From contig NZ_QEKV01000003.1 of the NCBI RefSeq assembly GCF_003096635.1, forward strand, positions 124,001 to 188,000: 64,000 bases of DNA, written 5' to 3'. Positions within the stretch are counted from its first letter, which is position 1; each line of letters opens with the position of its first letter. The position numbers were made by a program, and so were the translations under genes. The stretch is from Ezakiella coagulans. GTDB taxonomy: Bacteria > Bacillota > Clostridia > Tissierellales > Peptoniphilaceae. The notes beneath the pieces were generated by a model. That model was not told the origin of the DNA. It was given only the letters and a program-made list of their open reading frames with translations, and did not search any database. Shown in pieces: positions 18,801 through 26,782 of this stretch.

Positions 18801-21800
18801 GCTGTTTAAATTTTGGTCGTTGATTTTACCTGTTATTTTTATTAAGAAAGCCCATCCTTTAAAGTTCTCAATAGGTTCTTTTGGATTAGGTACACCAAAT
18901 CTCTTATAAGGAATCATTATCGCGTGAACGTTTTTACCAAGAAATCCATCCGTATAATTTGCTTCTTTAACTATCTTTCCACTTTTATTGTCAATACCAC
19001 TAATGTCATTTCCGAGTGAAAGTTGATTTGCAGTCTTGCTATACATTGCATTTCTAACGTCTTCTCTTTTACTTGGACCTACGTCAAAGATTTGTACAGC
19101 CGTAATATTTAAATTATCGCCAAACATAGAAACTCTAGTACTTCTATCTGTGGAGCTATATTCTGTGCCACCCGGTCCGAAAGAATTTACATCTGGTTTT
19201 AACATGATATACGAAGTGATATTATTATTTTTGTCAACTTCTGTATATTCGAGTGTATTCATATATCCCGGCCATGAGAACGAGCCATTATAATATTTAA
19301 CATCACTTTTCCATGATGTACCTTGATTTGTATTCTCTGAAACAGCATTCGATATGAGGTTCTTTGTCCATTCAACACTGCCGTCATCTCTAACTGTAAT
19401 AGTGTCTGTTCTCGTGTTTTGTTCATATCCTTCAGGAGCTTTTGTCTCTTGTAAAGTATAAACTCCCGGTGGAATATTAGTGAATTTAATACTACCTGAT
19501 GAGTCAGATGTTCCTTCTATTTCAAAGTTGTCTGGAGAATTGTTTCCACCATTGTTTTTTAATCCATAAATCTTAAAAGTTGCACCCGGTAAAGGACGGC
19601 CATTTTCATCTTGTTTGTTAATATTTATTTCACCAGGCTTTAAATTTGTCTTTTCAGAAATATAGTTTTGAATTTCATATCTTCCTCTAGCAATTTCATA
19701 AGTTTTATAAACTTCTCCACATTGAAGATTTGTGCCGATTGTTTCATCAAATTTTTGACTTATACTATATTCAATTTTTTTAGGTTTTCCATTTGCATCA
19801 ATGTTCCATAATTTTACTGCTTTAATTTTTGTGTCAATTTCATTTCCTTTTACAGGATTATCTTCTTCCTTTAGAATTGTTGTTGAAAAAATTTTCGGCG
19901 GATTTTCATCTGAAGTTAAAGTAATTGTTTCTCCTGGATATTTTGAGTCAGTGACCCTTTTTGACCATTTAACATTTACATCAACATCTCTATATTTTGA
20001 AATAACTCCATCAGATAGTGTATAAGTTTGCAGTTCGTCTGATTTTAAAAGTTTTGTTTTGTATTCGTAAACCGCAATTGTTCCCGGAGTAAATGTTTTA
20101 TCTCCGTCTAATTTACCGGCTGCAATAGGGTTATTCTTTTCTATTTTTCCCTTTATTTGATGCATTTTACCGTCATCAGGACTGTCAGGACTATTGTAAA
20201 GACCGTAGTATGCAACATTTAAAGAATTAAGTTTTTGATTTTCACTTATATTTCTTTCAATAAGCGGTAGTGTCCCTTTGTCGCCCGACGAAACTTCTTC
20301 TGTCAAAATCCATTCAGCAGTATCTTCCGATGTAAACTTACCAGAAATTGTAGTTCTGTTTGAATAGGTCATGTCGTTAGGTGAAACCATTTCAAGTCTG
20401 GCACCTTCATAAGCCGGCATAATCAATCTTACAGCTCCGGTCTTCTTTACACCACGAAGCTTTGCGGCTATATCGAGAACATAAGCTTTTTGCTCAGAAT
20501 CTACCTTAGTTTTAAACTTAAATGTATAAACACTTTCTGAATTGTTATGACCGTCAAAATATTTTGAATCATTGATAAGGAACTTATCTCCCAAATCGTT
20601 GTCAGTTAAGGTTACTCCTTGCCCATTAAGATTTACTTCTTCTATTGCTTTAAGTCCTGAATTTCTAACTGCTGTAAAGTTTGTAATAAGATTTAGATTT
20701 TTACTATTTAAACTTTCTCCATTACCATCAAAAACTACAGTCCAATTTATAGATGTAACTTTTCCATTTTCAACAACCGGACTTGCATCTGCGTTGAACG
20801 AAACTTTATATGAAGGTCCATATTCAAAAAATTCGTATCCATCATTTAAATTCGGTTCCCCATTTTGATTAACATCTAAAGTAAAGAGTGACGGAATTTC
20901 TGTTCTCGGATCATCTTTTCTTACCGTTATAGTCGGCATTCTTTGTTCATGGTTATCTTTTGGTGTAACAGTTATATTTACATCAATTATCTTTTTATCG
21001 TCAATCGCTTTAGTGTCAAATGCCAAAAGCTGATCTATATCTATTTTCTTTGTTTTAAGAACATCTTTGACATATTTGTAAGTTATTGTGTGAGTTGCTT
21101 CATTGTAACTTGGTTCGGCAACTACCTCTCTTGGGTTATCCGGATCATATAGTGGTTTTAAAATCGGCTTTGAATTATTATCGTATTCCGGTTTTAAATA
21201 TGATCCGATATTAACATCAAATGTCCATCCTTTTGGAATCTTCCAAACCGGAATAGCTTTTGCAGTCATTGTTGTTTTCAATCTGAATTTCTTTGTTTCA
21301 AATGAAGCTCCACTATATTGAACCGGTGTATTTCCGAGTACCAATTTTATTGTGTTGTTGTCATCTTCCGGAGAAATTTCGAGTTCTTCCGAATTGCCTT
21401 CAGAATCTTCAATTCCTTCAGCGCCGCGAACTGCATCCGCTATCAAGTTTTCACTTACGTCGAGCATATTGAGTAAAGCTGCTTTTTCTTCTTTGATTTG
21501 TTTGAATTCTTGCTCGATTTCAACTTTATCCGTGTCGAGGTCTTCTACAAATGTGTAGACGATTTTGTGTTCTTCAGCAATGTATTCAGCTGTTGCAACA
21601 ACTTTTCCGTCGATTTGAATGTCGTTTGCACGTCCTTCTTCACCATTTAATATAGGAAGAGTTTTACTTAGGATTTCAACTTCGAATTTATCGCCCTTAA
21701 CGATTTTTCTAGAAGCTTTCATTGTTGCTTTAAGAAGAACGTCGAAGTCTCTCGGTTGACCGAAGCCCAACATGCTTGACGTTTCGAGGGTGTGATATAG

Positions 21801-23534
21801 ATTTTGGAATGAGTATTCAACTGCGTCAAATGTGACTTCTGTTGCAACTCTTTCAATAGAATCGATATCGCTTTCGCCGATTGTTACGAGGTCAGCATAT
21901 TGATTTTCAGTTTCTTCTATTATTATAGGTTCATAGATTTTTAAATCTTCGTCTTCGTTCTTAAGTTCAACTGCTTCCAAAGATGTGAGTTCTTTGTAGA
22001 GTTCATATTCTTCATCAGATAGTTCGATGTCATCATAAGGAACGTCAATTTCTTTTGCGTTAAAAACAATTTTATGAACTGAACTTTGAACCGGAGCTTT
22101 TTCTTCAATCTTTTCAGATTCTTTGTTTTCTTCAGTCTCAGCTTTTTCTTCAACTTTTTCTTCAGTTTTTATTTCGACTGTTTCGTCTTTTGTATCTTCA
22201 ACTTTCTCGTTTTCTTTTTCAATGTTTTCAGTTTCTTCTTCCGGAGTTGTTGGTTCAGTTATTTCGATTGGTTCATCTTTTTTGTCTTCTTCCGGATTTT
22301 CTTTTGTTTCCTCTGCCGGTTTTAATTCCGGAGCGATTTCCGTTGATTCAGAAACTGTTGCATCAATTTCTTCCGGAATGATGTTGGATGTTACATTCCA
22401 AATTGCGAGTTGAGTTATAAGTTTCTTTCTAATATTTTCAGTTTCTTTTGTTTCAGCACTTCTTTCAAGAATTGCCTTTACTTTTCCAATGGTTTCGATA
22501 TCATATCTATCCCATGTATATATATCCTTTAAATCGAAAAGAGGTCCATCTTTAAGCTTTTTGTCTACGCCGTTTCCAATAGGTGTTAATTTGTGTGGAT
22601 CAAGTGAATAGGCTACAACAGGATTTTCCTTTTCGCCTTTTTTGATTAAATAAAGTGAAAAATCCAAGCCATTACGGAATTCTTCTCTTATTAAATTTTG
22701 TTGGAAAGCTTCAAAAGCTTTTGCTTCGTCTTTGAGATTTTCATCTACAGTAAAATCAATTGTTAAATCTTGACATCCATCCATGTGGATTGTCATTGTT
22801 TCGTCTTCGTAAATCTTGTCGTCTAGTCTGACTTTTTGTCCATCAGACTTTCTCGTTCTCGTTATTATTGTAAATTCATCGTTGATTAAGTCTTCGATGT
22901 TGTACAAGCTTCCTGAGCGACCTGTTTTAATTTCAACCAATAGTTCTGTTAAGTCCAAGTCTTCTCCAGGTCTATAAACCGTTTTCGGTGCTCTGTAAAT
23001 GCTCCAAGGTTTTACAAGGTCTGTGCTCCATGGAAGAACGCCTGCATTTTCGTGATGTTCTTCATCTTCGAAAGATGCATCTTTCTTTTCTTCTTTTTCG
23101 TTTTCTTCAGGAATAATTATTTCTTCAGGAGAAATTTCAGAATTTTCATTTGTTTCTCCTTCTTCAATTTCATCTCCCCCGACTACAATCGTCGTTGTCG
23201 ATTTTTTCCCTTCTGCAGGAACGATATCGTCGCCCCTCGGTGTAATTGTGTCCACCGGTTTGTTTTCATTTTTTTCTATTATAGGTTTTTGTTGTTCAAT
23301 CGTTGCACTCGGTTGTTCCGGATTTAGTAGATCCACCGTTTTGGTGCTATCTTCCTCCGACGGGGTCAATAAGTCCACCGTATTGGTGTCATCTTCACCC
23401 GGTATTAAATCAACAGTTTTCGCTCCCAGTTCGGGGTTGAACAAGTCAACTGTTTGAGCTGCAAACATTACTTGTTGAAATAACATCAGAAGTGCAAAAA
23501 CCAATGATAGAATTCTCTTTGAATGGCTTTTCAC
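12801..23534 (-). CDS. Giant multi-domain Cna-B surface adhesin, YPATG-anchored
   Basis: This is a 3577-residue secreted protein with a signal peptide (1-26). Four tandem TVDL-type repeats (28-73) follow, then an acidic linker, and a domain at about 285-385 resembling bacterial thioester domains. That domain has TQLAIW (Gln375) but Ser310 where the thioester Cys is expected (AYSLDP). A second acidic linker (about 390-480) leads to alternating large beta-rich adhesin-like blocks and about eight SpaA/Cna-B domains marked by E-boxes such as YTLQETKAPEGY and YEVWETKAPDGY. The wall signal YPATG is at 3542-3546. The GTG start has GGAG nine bases upstream. First position in the pilus locus suggests a tip adhesin; a separate fibrillar adhesin is the alternative. 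Confidence 0.9.
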   Translation of the reverse strand: MKSHSKRILSLVFALLMLFQQVMFAAQTVDLFNPELGAKTVDLIPGEDDTNTVDLLTPSEEDSTKTVDLLNPEQPSATIEQQKPIIEKNENKPVDTITPRGDDIVPAEGKKSTTTIVVGGDEIEEGETNENSEISPEEIIIPEENEKEEKKDASFEDEEHHENAGVLPWSTDLVKPWSIYRAPKTVYRPGEDLDLTELLVEIKTGRSGSLYNIEDLINDEFTIITRTRKSDGQKVRLDDKIYEDETMTIHMDGCQDLTIDFTVDENLKDEAKAFEAFQQNLIREEFRNGLDFSLYLIKKGEKENPVVAYSLDPHKLTPIGNGVDKKLKDGPLFDLKDIYTWDRYDIETIGKVKAILERSAETKETENIRKKLITQLAIWNVTSNIIPEEIDATVSESTEIAPELKPAEETKENPEEDKKDEPIEITEPTTPEEETENIEKENEKVEDTKDETVEIKTEEKVEEKAETEENKESEKIEEKAPVQSSVHKIVFNAKEIDVPYDDIELSDEEYELYKELTSLEAVELKNEDEDLKIYEPIIIEETENQYADLVTIGESDIDSIERVATEVTFDAVEYSFQNLYHTLETSSMLGFGQPRDFDVLLKATMKASRKIVKGDKFEVEILSKTLPILNGEEGRANDIQIDGKVVATAEYIAEEHKIVYTFVEDLDTDKVEIEQEFKQIKEEKAALLNMLDVSENLIADAVRGAEGIEDSEGNSEELEISPEDDNNTIKLVLGNTPVQYSGASFETKKFRLKTTMTAKAIPVWKIPKGWTFDVNIGSYLKPEYDNNSKPILKPLYDPDNPREVVAEPSYNEATHTITYKYVKDVLKTKKIDIDQLLAFDTKAIDDKKIIDVNITVTPKDNHEQRMPTITVRKDDPRTEIPSLFTLDVNQNGEPNLNDGYEFFEYGPSYKVSFNADASPVVENGKVTSINWTVVFDGNGESLNSKNLNLITNFTAVRNSGLKAIEEVNLNGQGVTLTDNDLGDKFLINDSKYFDGHNNSESVYTFKFKTKVDSEQKAYVLDIAAKLRGVKKTGAVRLIMPAYEGARLEMVSPNDMTYSNRTTISGKFTSEDTAEWILTEEVSSGDKGTLPLIERNISENQKLNSLNVAYYGLYNSPDSPDDGKMHQIKGKIEKNNPIAAGKLDGDKTFTPGTIAVYEYKTKLLKSDELQTYTLSDGVISKYRDVDVNVKWSKRVTDSKYPGETITLTSDENPPKIFSTTILKEEDNPVKGNEIDTKIKAVKLWNIDANGKPKKIEYSISQKFDETIGTNLQCGEVYKTYEIARGRYEIQNYISEKTNLKPGEININKQDENGRPLPGATFKIYGLKNNGGNNSPDNFEIEGTSDSSGSIKFTNIPPGVYTLQETKAPEGYEQNTRTDTITVRDDGSVEWTKNLISNAVSENTNQGTSWKSDVKYYNGSFSWPGYMNTLEYTEVDKNNNITSYIMLKPDVNSFGPGGTEYSSTDRSTRVSMFGDNLNITAVQIFDVGPSKREDVRNAMYSKTANQLSLGNDISGIDNKSGKIVKEANYTDGFLGKNVHAIMIPYKRFGVPNPKEPIENFKGWAFLIKITGKINDQNLNSTFSYRWLTMSEPNVNVFNTKFDNAKIEKQTKIESDTLIPALNKRNAAFAPTFTVVNTQAKRTTLNIQKLDDKNNQLSGAEFSLYNSFGQIIRTGTTEVGGKLTFDKLAPGKYTLKETKSPGGYYNPELTFNVFVNPDGSIIYDAVDKNGKQVEEGDLYKVGENNTGGTSGLQGTKRITVIGEPRMYLNESNNYGKRPRVWEEAAYESYSFEAQFNLENCGVGDSWVMDFDDNWNFTQWSGELPVLKVNDQEVAKGEIDYRNNQIKYTLSDTDYVNNHDSFQVKLELNSIRPSKYYVKNNGIYKFRDIINVGENQKRIDTEVNADLKQFYGQDGNVKYITENVDIYKDSSEKRYMMRNIALFNVFGKKYSNGDTVARIYYGSSVNNGREILFGDKQEPAFEPTKVVVYEVLETPNPDNMPLSCGIRPSENPGIYKPLATFDGIKGKSNGKVSDHGVTIDFDKSRVNIKDKYHPQLYDTQQYQFFVTLPVETKKEGKGYVIEQFYEITDPTKFENTYTQTFMAHKAGNYSSMGIAQMRPTLNKGAAIGGNVIIPQPKNYDLTVYNKKQPGEFIVKKVSEEKDNNGNNIPLSGAEFILLDSNGRVIRRNSSNKEGIVEFKGLSEGTYTLKETVPPDKHKATLRTVNVTVSAEGVVSFTGVENDDEIFQVQTNGRSRKVRKTSEQLNEEQMLSHHGGYPAFMNIYSKVIEKDGNHVKTRIYLNPDSNPNLGNGPNKKTVLELSASNTNQDITTAVYKVPRESKGNIDQYLRTNKTIPSTQEVNIISNKKIEFMSAGEPGRWNGAAYVIEINARYKEPNPDIGKTIVQDRYINYNWYCDPDFGTFMKGIVGTQLKVSNTEVDSSTPIGDGVVEINDSKKIIQVVNKKEKIKVTIIKVDEDNNNQKIAGAIFGLFDENGKEVKRDDKPYTVTTGKDGKATFKDLEPGKTYIIRELEAPKGYEKTNKTWTVVVGKDNTVEVTENSTVSKTVFGIDNPNTKAIGTWNFTYYQKHVLDVSPVIEKSGDGYVVNVNTKGTSYPNDNRYSQLNMYFDTEHFEFEDKNVNDKAWSGKYVYFNSAPNTYSFKFKPKANVEKGSYKPITGITYVNFPMSHEFLPTFNVNRLDGEKESNNVEPNKDGNEFSFNISNKYKGYEVEFKKIAEENGNEIKLTGAKFILQIKNGENYVDFNPVYTAISDAKGKIKFSGLKPGEYKVVETDPPAGYYVLNKDVKLFKIDDDGKVFIMENGEYKPQTDENIKILNSKPGDGKFKILKTDENNKGLQGVKFNLYNSRGDLVGEFTTDEKGEINFTNLPYDKYYVKEISTKPGYIVDGEVRVVLIGKKWEKGTPTGRDVSNELILNSIESKMTSIINDDYYITPNNSEVIQANLKYKVDENAHIQPGDTFKVVASENVDLDGIGRSHDDEYDIYGPAGLLATAEINDDNRREITYTFTEYAKHYDIKNINIGMLMAVNRIKVPGHKDGKDTIAVSVTAGTSKLSKNFNVQYNYGDDVQVNACLVKYDEDTDEFIANFYLNHKNINTYGKKIQFTSNSEVEFTDVQVEYLNNRNSYLPWSFGIKDSEPNLSDLGSEYYSVNKTNDGMILSLNGNYFDNLTYRVIVKGKVTKPNESRFALYGEYINYNERNQRYYQMVGLYKSLKKTSSDGDGDIELAFKNYKNKIEYTKVDGSIAGTAVDTKPQGAAEGSNGLIETPKPVFSSDGKALAKAEFKLKKDGIFDDESLRVSGEDGKFSWEGLAPGYYEVWETKAPDGYPTPKEKVSHFTVNKNGEIVDIKDNTTIIKNYKNPEIEFQKVDGENKSVKLKGAKFTLYMAEKHYISKEYIKKDGNLQFAMVDRDFNIVKEYDSRRNLLPDNPDKGYTVESSNEEGTFKFEKLKDGIYAVKETTAPSGYTKLLDYALIFKVEGGKIYEVNKAGNYVDKNKKVTDIAQANLLVDVESGKAQVNPIQIENFKAEYPATGGVGALPFVFIGMMIMMAGAYMFIQRRDALYE

Positions 23535-23580
23535 TTGAATGATCTCCTTTCAACTTACAATCCATTTGTAAATTACATTT

Positions 23581-23609
23581 ATTATACAACTTATTGTGGT
23601 CAGTGTCAA
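23581..23609 (-). promoter_or_regulatory. Strong promoter of the giant adhesin
   Basis: On the minus strand there is a perfect TTGACA, 17 bases, TATAAT. A- and T-tracts directly upstream of the -35 box (23615-23655) look like an UP element. Confidence 0.85.
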
Positions 23610-24021
23610 CCTATTTTTAAAAAAAGTTTCAAAAAAATGAAAAAAAAATCGAAATAATAACATTTTCTATTTTTCTTAATTAAAATTTTGTTTTACTGTA
23701 TTTTATGTATTTTTATTTAATTTATTTTTCGTTCAATATATTTTTAAGTTGCGTTTTTCTTAAATAATTAGTATTAACGAGCATTTTTGTATTGTTTTTA
23801 TATCAAAATTCTCATCATCAAGAATAATATTTACTTTTTATTAACTATTCCTATTCAATTTCAGATTTTATATTACATGTGCCTAAGTGTGCTCAAAGTC
23901 ACTATACAACTCGAGTACACAAATTCTGACAAAATAGTTACAAAGAGTTGCTATTACTGTGACTGTGTTTTTTAAAGAATATATGACCACAATATATTGT
24001 ATCTATATTGATTTTTTACAC
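23610..24021. other. AT-rich intergenic region
   Basis: Very AT-rich sequence between the adhesin promoter and the alaS terminator. Apart from the A/T tracts next to the promoter, no gene, RNA or clear repeat was seen. Confidence 0.5.
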
Positions 24022-24060
24022 AAAAAAATACCCTCACGTCCTATTGGACTTTCGGGTATT
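24022..24060 (-). terminator. Terminator of alaS
   Basis: On the minus strand AATACCC/GGGTATT with an inner GTCC/GGAC is followed by TTTTTTT. Confidence 0.85.
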
Positions 24061-24096
24061 TTCTGTTAATTTTAGTATATTCGATTTATATTATCA

Positions 24097-26718
24097 TTAC
24101 TTTATATAGTCTGCTATTTTTTGGAAGACGTCATTGACTTTATCAACATCTTTTGCCCCTGCCATAGCCATGTCAGGACGTCCGCCGCCGTTTCCTCCAA
24201 GGGCTTTAGCAATATTTCTAACTATATTTCCGGAGTTTATTCCTTCCTTTACAAGTCCTTTTGACGCCGCAACAAGAAGGTTGAGTCCGCCGGCATTTTT
24301 GGCTGCAAGAATTACAAGTATCGAATCTTCCTTGTTTCTTATTTCATCGGCAATGTTTTTAAGTTCATTTGCTTCGACTCCTTCAAAAACTTTAGCCAAA
24401 ACTTTGACGCCGTTTATTTCCTTTATTTCTGATGTCATGTCAGAAGCAGCGTTACCAAGAAGTTTTGCTTTGATGGATTCAATTTCTTTTCTTTGTTCCT
24501 TCTCGATTTTTTCCATTTCGCCGAGACGTTGCTCAATATTTTCTCTCGTCGTCTTCATTCTGCCTTCAATCGACTTGATGAGTTCTTCATTTTTAAGCAC
24601 ATACTTATATGATGCGTGTCCTGTGATAGCTTCAATTCTTCTTACCCCGGCCGCAACTCCTGTTTCTGAAACTATTTTAAAAAGTCCGATTTCAGAGGTG
24701 TTTCTAACGTGTGTCCCACCGCAAAGTTCCATTGAGAATGGTCCCATTTTAAGAACTCTTACAACGTCTCCGTATTTATCTTCAAATAGTCCCATAACTC
24801 CTTCAGCTTTTGCTTCTTTGAGAGATTTTATTTCTGTTACAACCGGAATTGATTCCAAAACTTTTTCGTTTACAATTTTTTCAACTTCTTTAATTTCTTC
24901 TTCAGTCATTGCTTGATAGTGGCTAAAGTCAAAACGAAGTCTTTCAGGATCTACGAGAGAACCGGCTTGATGAACGTGTGTTCCCAAAACTTGACGAAGA
25001 GCAGCATGAAGAAGATGCGTTGCCGAGTGATTTCTTCTAATGTCATCACGTCTTTTTACATCGATTTTTGTCGAAACTTCTTCACCTTTTTTTGCAACAC
25101 CTTCAACCGTTTTACAAATTTGAAGATACAGTCCGTCTTTTGTCTTTTTTGTATCCAATACTTCAAGTCTAAAGTCGTCGCCTATGATTTCTCCAATATC
25201 TCCAACTTGTCCACCGGATTCACCATAGAACGGCGTGTCTTCGAGGATTACAATTCCTTCTTGATTGAGAGGAAGTTTATCTGTTTTTTTGCCGTCAACA
25301 TAAATATCTGTAATTTTTGTAGTTGTTTCGTTCAATTCATAACCGGAGAATTTTCCGATTTCCGAATCGAATTCCATTTTGGAATCTTTCTTCCAACCTG
25401 AGTCGGATTTGTCAAGTGCTTCTCTTGCACGAGTTCTTTGCTCGTCCATCGCTTCTTTAAATCCATCTTTATCGTAGCTTAAGCCCTCATCTTCCAAAAT
25501 TTCTTCGGTTAAATCTGCAGGGAATCCGTATGTGTCATAAAGAACGAATGCATCTTCGCCGGAAAGAACTTTTTTCATTTTTGCCTTCAAATCGGCAATT
25601 TTTTGTGTCAAAAGTTCTGTTCCTTGTACAATTGTTCTTTGGAATCTTTCTTCTTCTGTATTTAAAACTTCAAGTATAACTTTTTTATTTTCAATGAGTT
25701 CAGGATATGCCCTGCCCCAGCTTTCAATGACTTCCGTTACCGGTGCTTCGAGGAATCCTTTTTTGATACCGAGAAGCATTCCGTGACGGCTAGCACGTCT
25801 TATAAGTTTTCTAAGAACATATCCGCGTCCTTCATTTGAAGGAACAACACCGTCTGAAATCAGGAATGTGATTGCTCTTGAGTGGTCACCGATTATTCTG
25901 AAGTGAACATCATCGTTTTTATCATCGCCATATTTCTTTCCACAAATGTCTCCAACTTTGTCCATGATTTTTCTGATTGCTTTTATATCATAGACGGAGT
26001 CAACATTTTCCATTATACATGCGATTCTTTCAAGTCCCATGCCCGTGTCGATGTTCGGATGTGGAAGAGGATGGTATTCACCATGAACGTCTTTATCAAA
26101 CTGTGTGAAAACAAGGTTCCAAACTTCGAGGAATCTGTCACAGTCACAGCCCGGTTTACAATCAGGGCTGCCGCATCCGAATTCTTCACCTTTGTCATAG
26201 TGAATTTCCGAGTCCGGACCCGAAGGACCGACTTCTAGTTCCCAGAAGTTATCTTCTTTTCCAAGTTTTACAATTCTTTCAGCAGGAACACCGATTTCAT
26301 CATGCCAAATTCTATATGCTTCATCGTCTTTTTCATAAACCGAAACCCAAAGTCTTTCCTTAGGCAATTTCATAACTTCCGTCAAAAACTCCCATGCCCA
26401 ATGTATTGCTTCTGTTTTAAAATAGTCTCCAAAGCTGAAGTTTCCAAGCATCTCAAAGAATGTAAGGTGACGAAGCGTCTTTCCGACATTATCTATATCG
26501 CCTGTTCTTACGCATTTTTGAGATGTTGTCATTCTCTTTGCCGGCGGAGTTTCTTCGCCTGTAAAATACTTTTTAAGAGGTGCCATTCCTGCACCGATTA
26601 ATAATAGGGATTTGTCATTCTTTGGTATCAATGAGTATGAAGGATGGAGCAAATGTCCCTTGGATTCAAAAAATTTTAAAAATTTCTCACGTATATCGTG
26701 AAGCTCTATATTTTCCAT
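24097..26718 (-). CDS. alaS: Alanyl-tRNA synthetase
   Basis: This 873-residue enzyme has the full AlaRS layout. The class II catalytic domain starts at the N-terminus (MENIELHDIREKFLKFFESKGH; LLIGAGMAPLKKYFTG). The editing domain has HSATHLLHAAL and CGGTHV zinc/editing motifs. A coiled coil and a C-terminal DHHA1-type domain (GGRPDMAMAGAKD) follow. It charges tRNA-Ala and hydrolyses mischarged Ser/Gly. AAAGGAG precedes the ATG. A terminator-like hairpin of the upstream gene ends only about 20 bases before the start, so alaS may rely on read-through or an unseen promoter; no T-box was found. Confidence 0.97.
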   Translation of the reverse strand: MENIELHDIREKFLKFFESKGHLLHPSYSLIPKNDKSLLLIGAGMAPLKKYFTGEETPPAKRMTTSQKCVRTGDIDNVGKTLRHLTFFEMLGNFSFGDYFKTEAIHWAWEFLTEVMKLPKERLWVSVYEKDDEAYRIWHDEIGVPAERIVKLGKEDNFWELEVGPSGPDSEIHYDKGEEFGCGSPDCKPGCDCDRFLEVWNLVFTQFDKDVHGEYHPLPHPNIDTGMGLERIACIMENVDSVYDIKAIRKIMDKVGDICGKKYGDDKNDDVHFRIIGDHSRAITFLISDGVVPSNEGRGYVLRKLIRRASRHGMLLGIKKGFLEAPVTEVIESWGRAYPELIENKKVILEVLNTEEERFQRTIVQGTELLTQKIADLKAKMKKVLSGEDAFVLYDTYGFPADLTEEILEDEGLSYDKDGFKEAMDEQRTRAREALDKSDSGWKKDSKMEFDSEIGKFSGYELNETTTKITDIYVDGKKTDKLPLNQEGIVILEDTPFYGESGGQVGDIGEIIGDDFRLEVLDTKKTKDGLYLQICKTVEGVAKKGEEVSTKIDVKRRDDIRRNHSATHLLHAALRQVLGTHVHQAGSLVDPERLRFDFSHYQAMTEEEIKEVEKIVNEKVLESIPVVTEIKSLKEAKAEGVMGLFEDKYGDVVRVLKMGPFSMELCGGTHVRNTSEIGLFKIVSETGVAAGVRRIEAITGHASYKYVLKNEELIKSIEGRMKTTRENIEQRLGEMEKIEKEQRKEIESIKAKLLGNAASDMTSEIKEINGVKVLAKVFEGVEANELKNIADEIRNKEDSILVILAAKNAGGLNLLVAASKGLVKEGINSGNIVRNIAKALGGNGGGRPDMAMAGAKDVDKVNDVFQKIADYIK

Positions 26719-26736
26719 AAAAATTCTCCTTTAATA

Positions 26737-26772
26737 TATAAAAAGAGCCGTGATTTTCGTTTTAAACGGCTC
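26737..26772 (-). terminator. Terminator or attenuator between the permease gene and alaS
   Basis: On the minus strand GAGCCGT and ACGGCTC form a stem followed by TTTTTATATAT, immediately upstream of the alaS ribosome-binding site. Confidence 0.75.
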
Positions 26773-26782
26773 ATATTTTCTT

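Noticed and set aside
12801-23534. Tandem repeats or CRISPR-like array inside the giant adhesin gene
   Set aside because: The repeats are diverged protein domains (Cna-B units) at irregular spacing, not identical DNA repeats with spacers.
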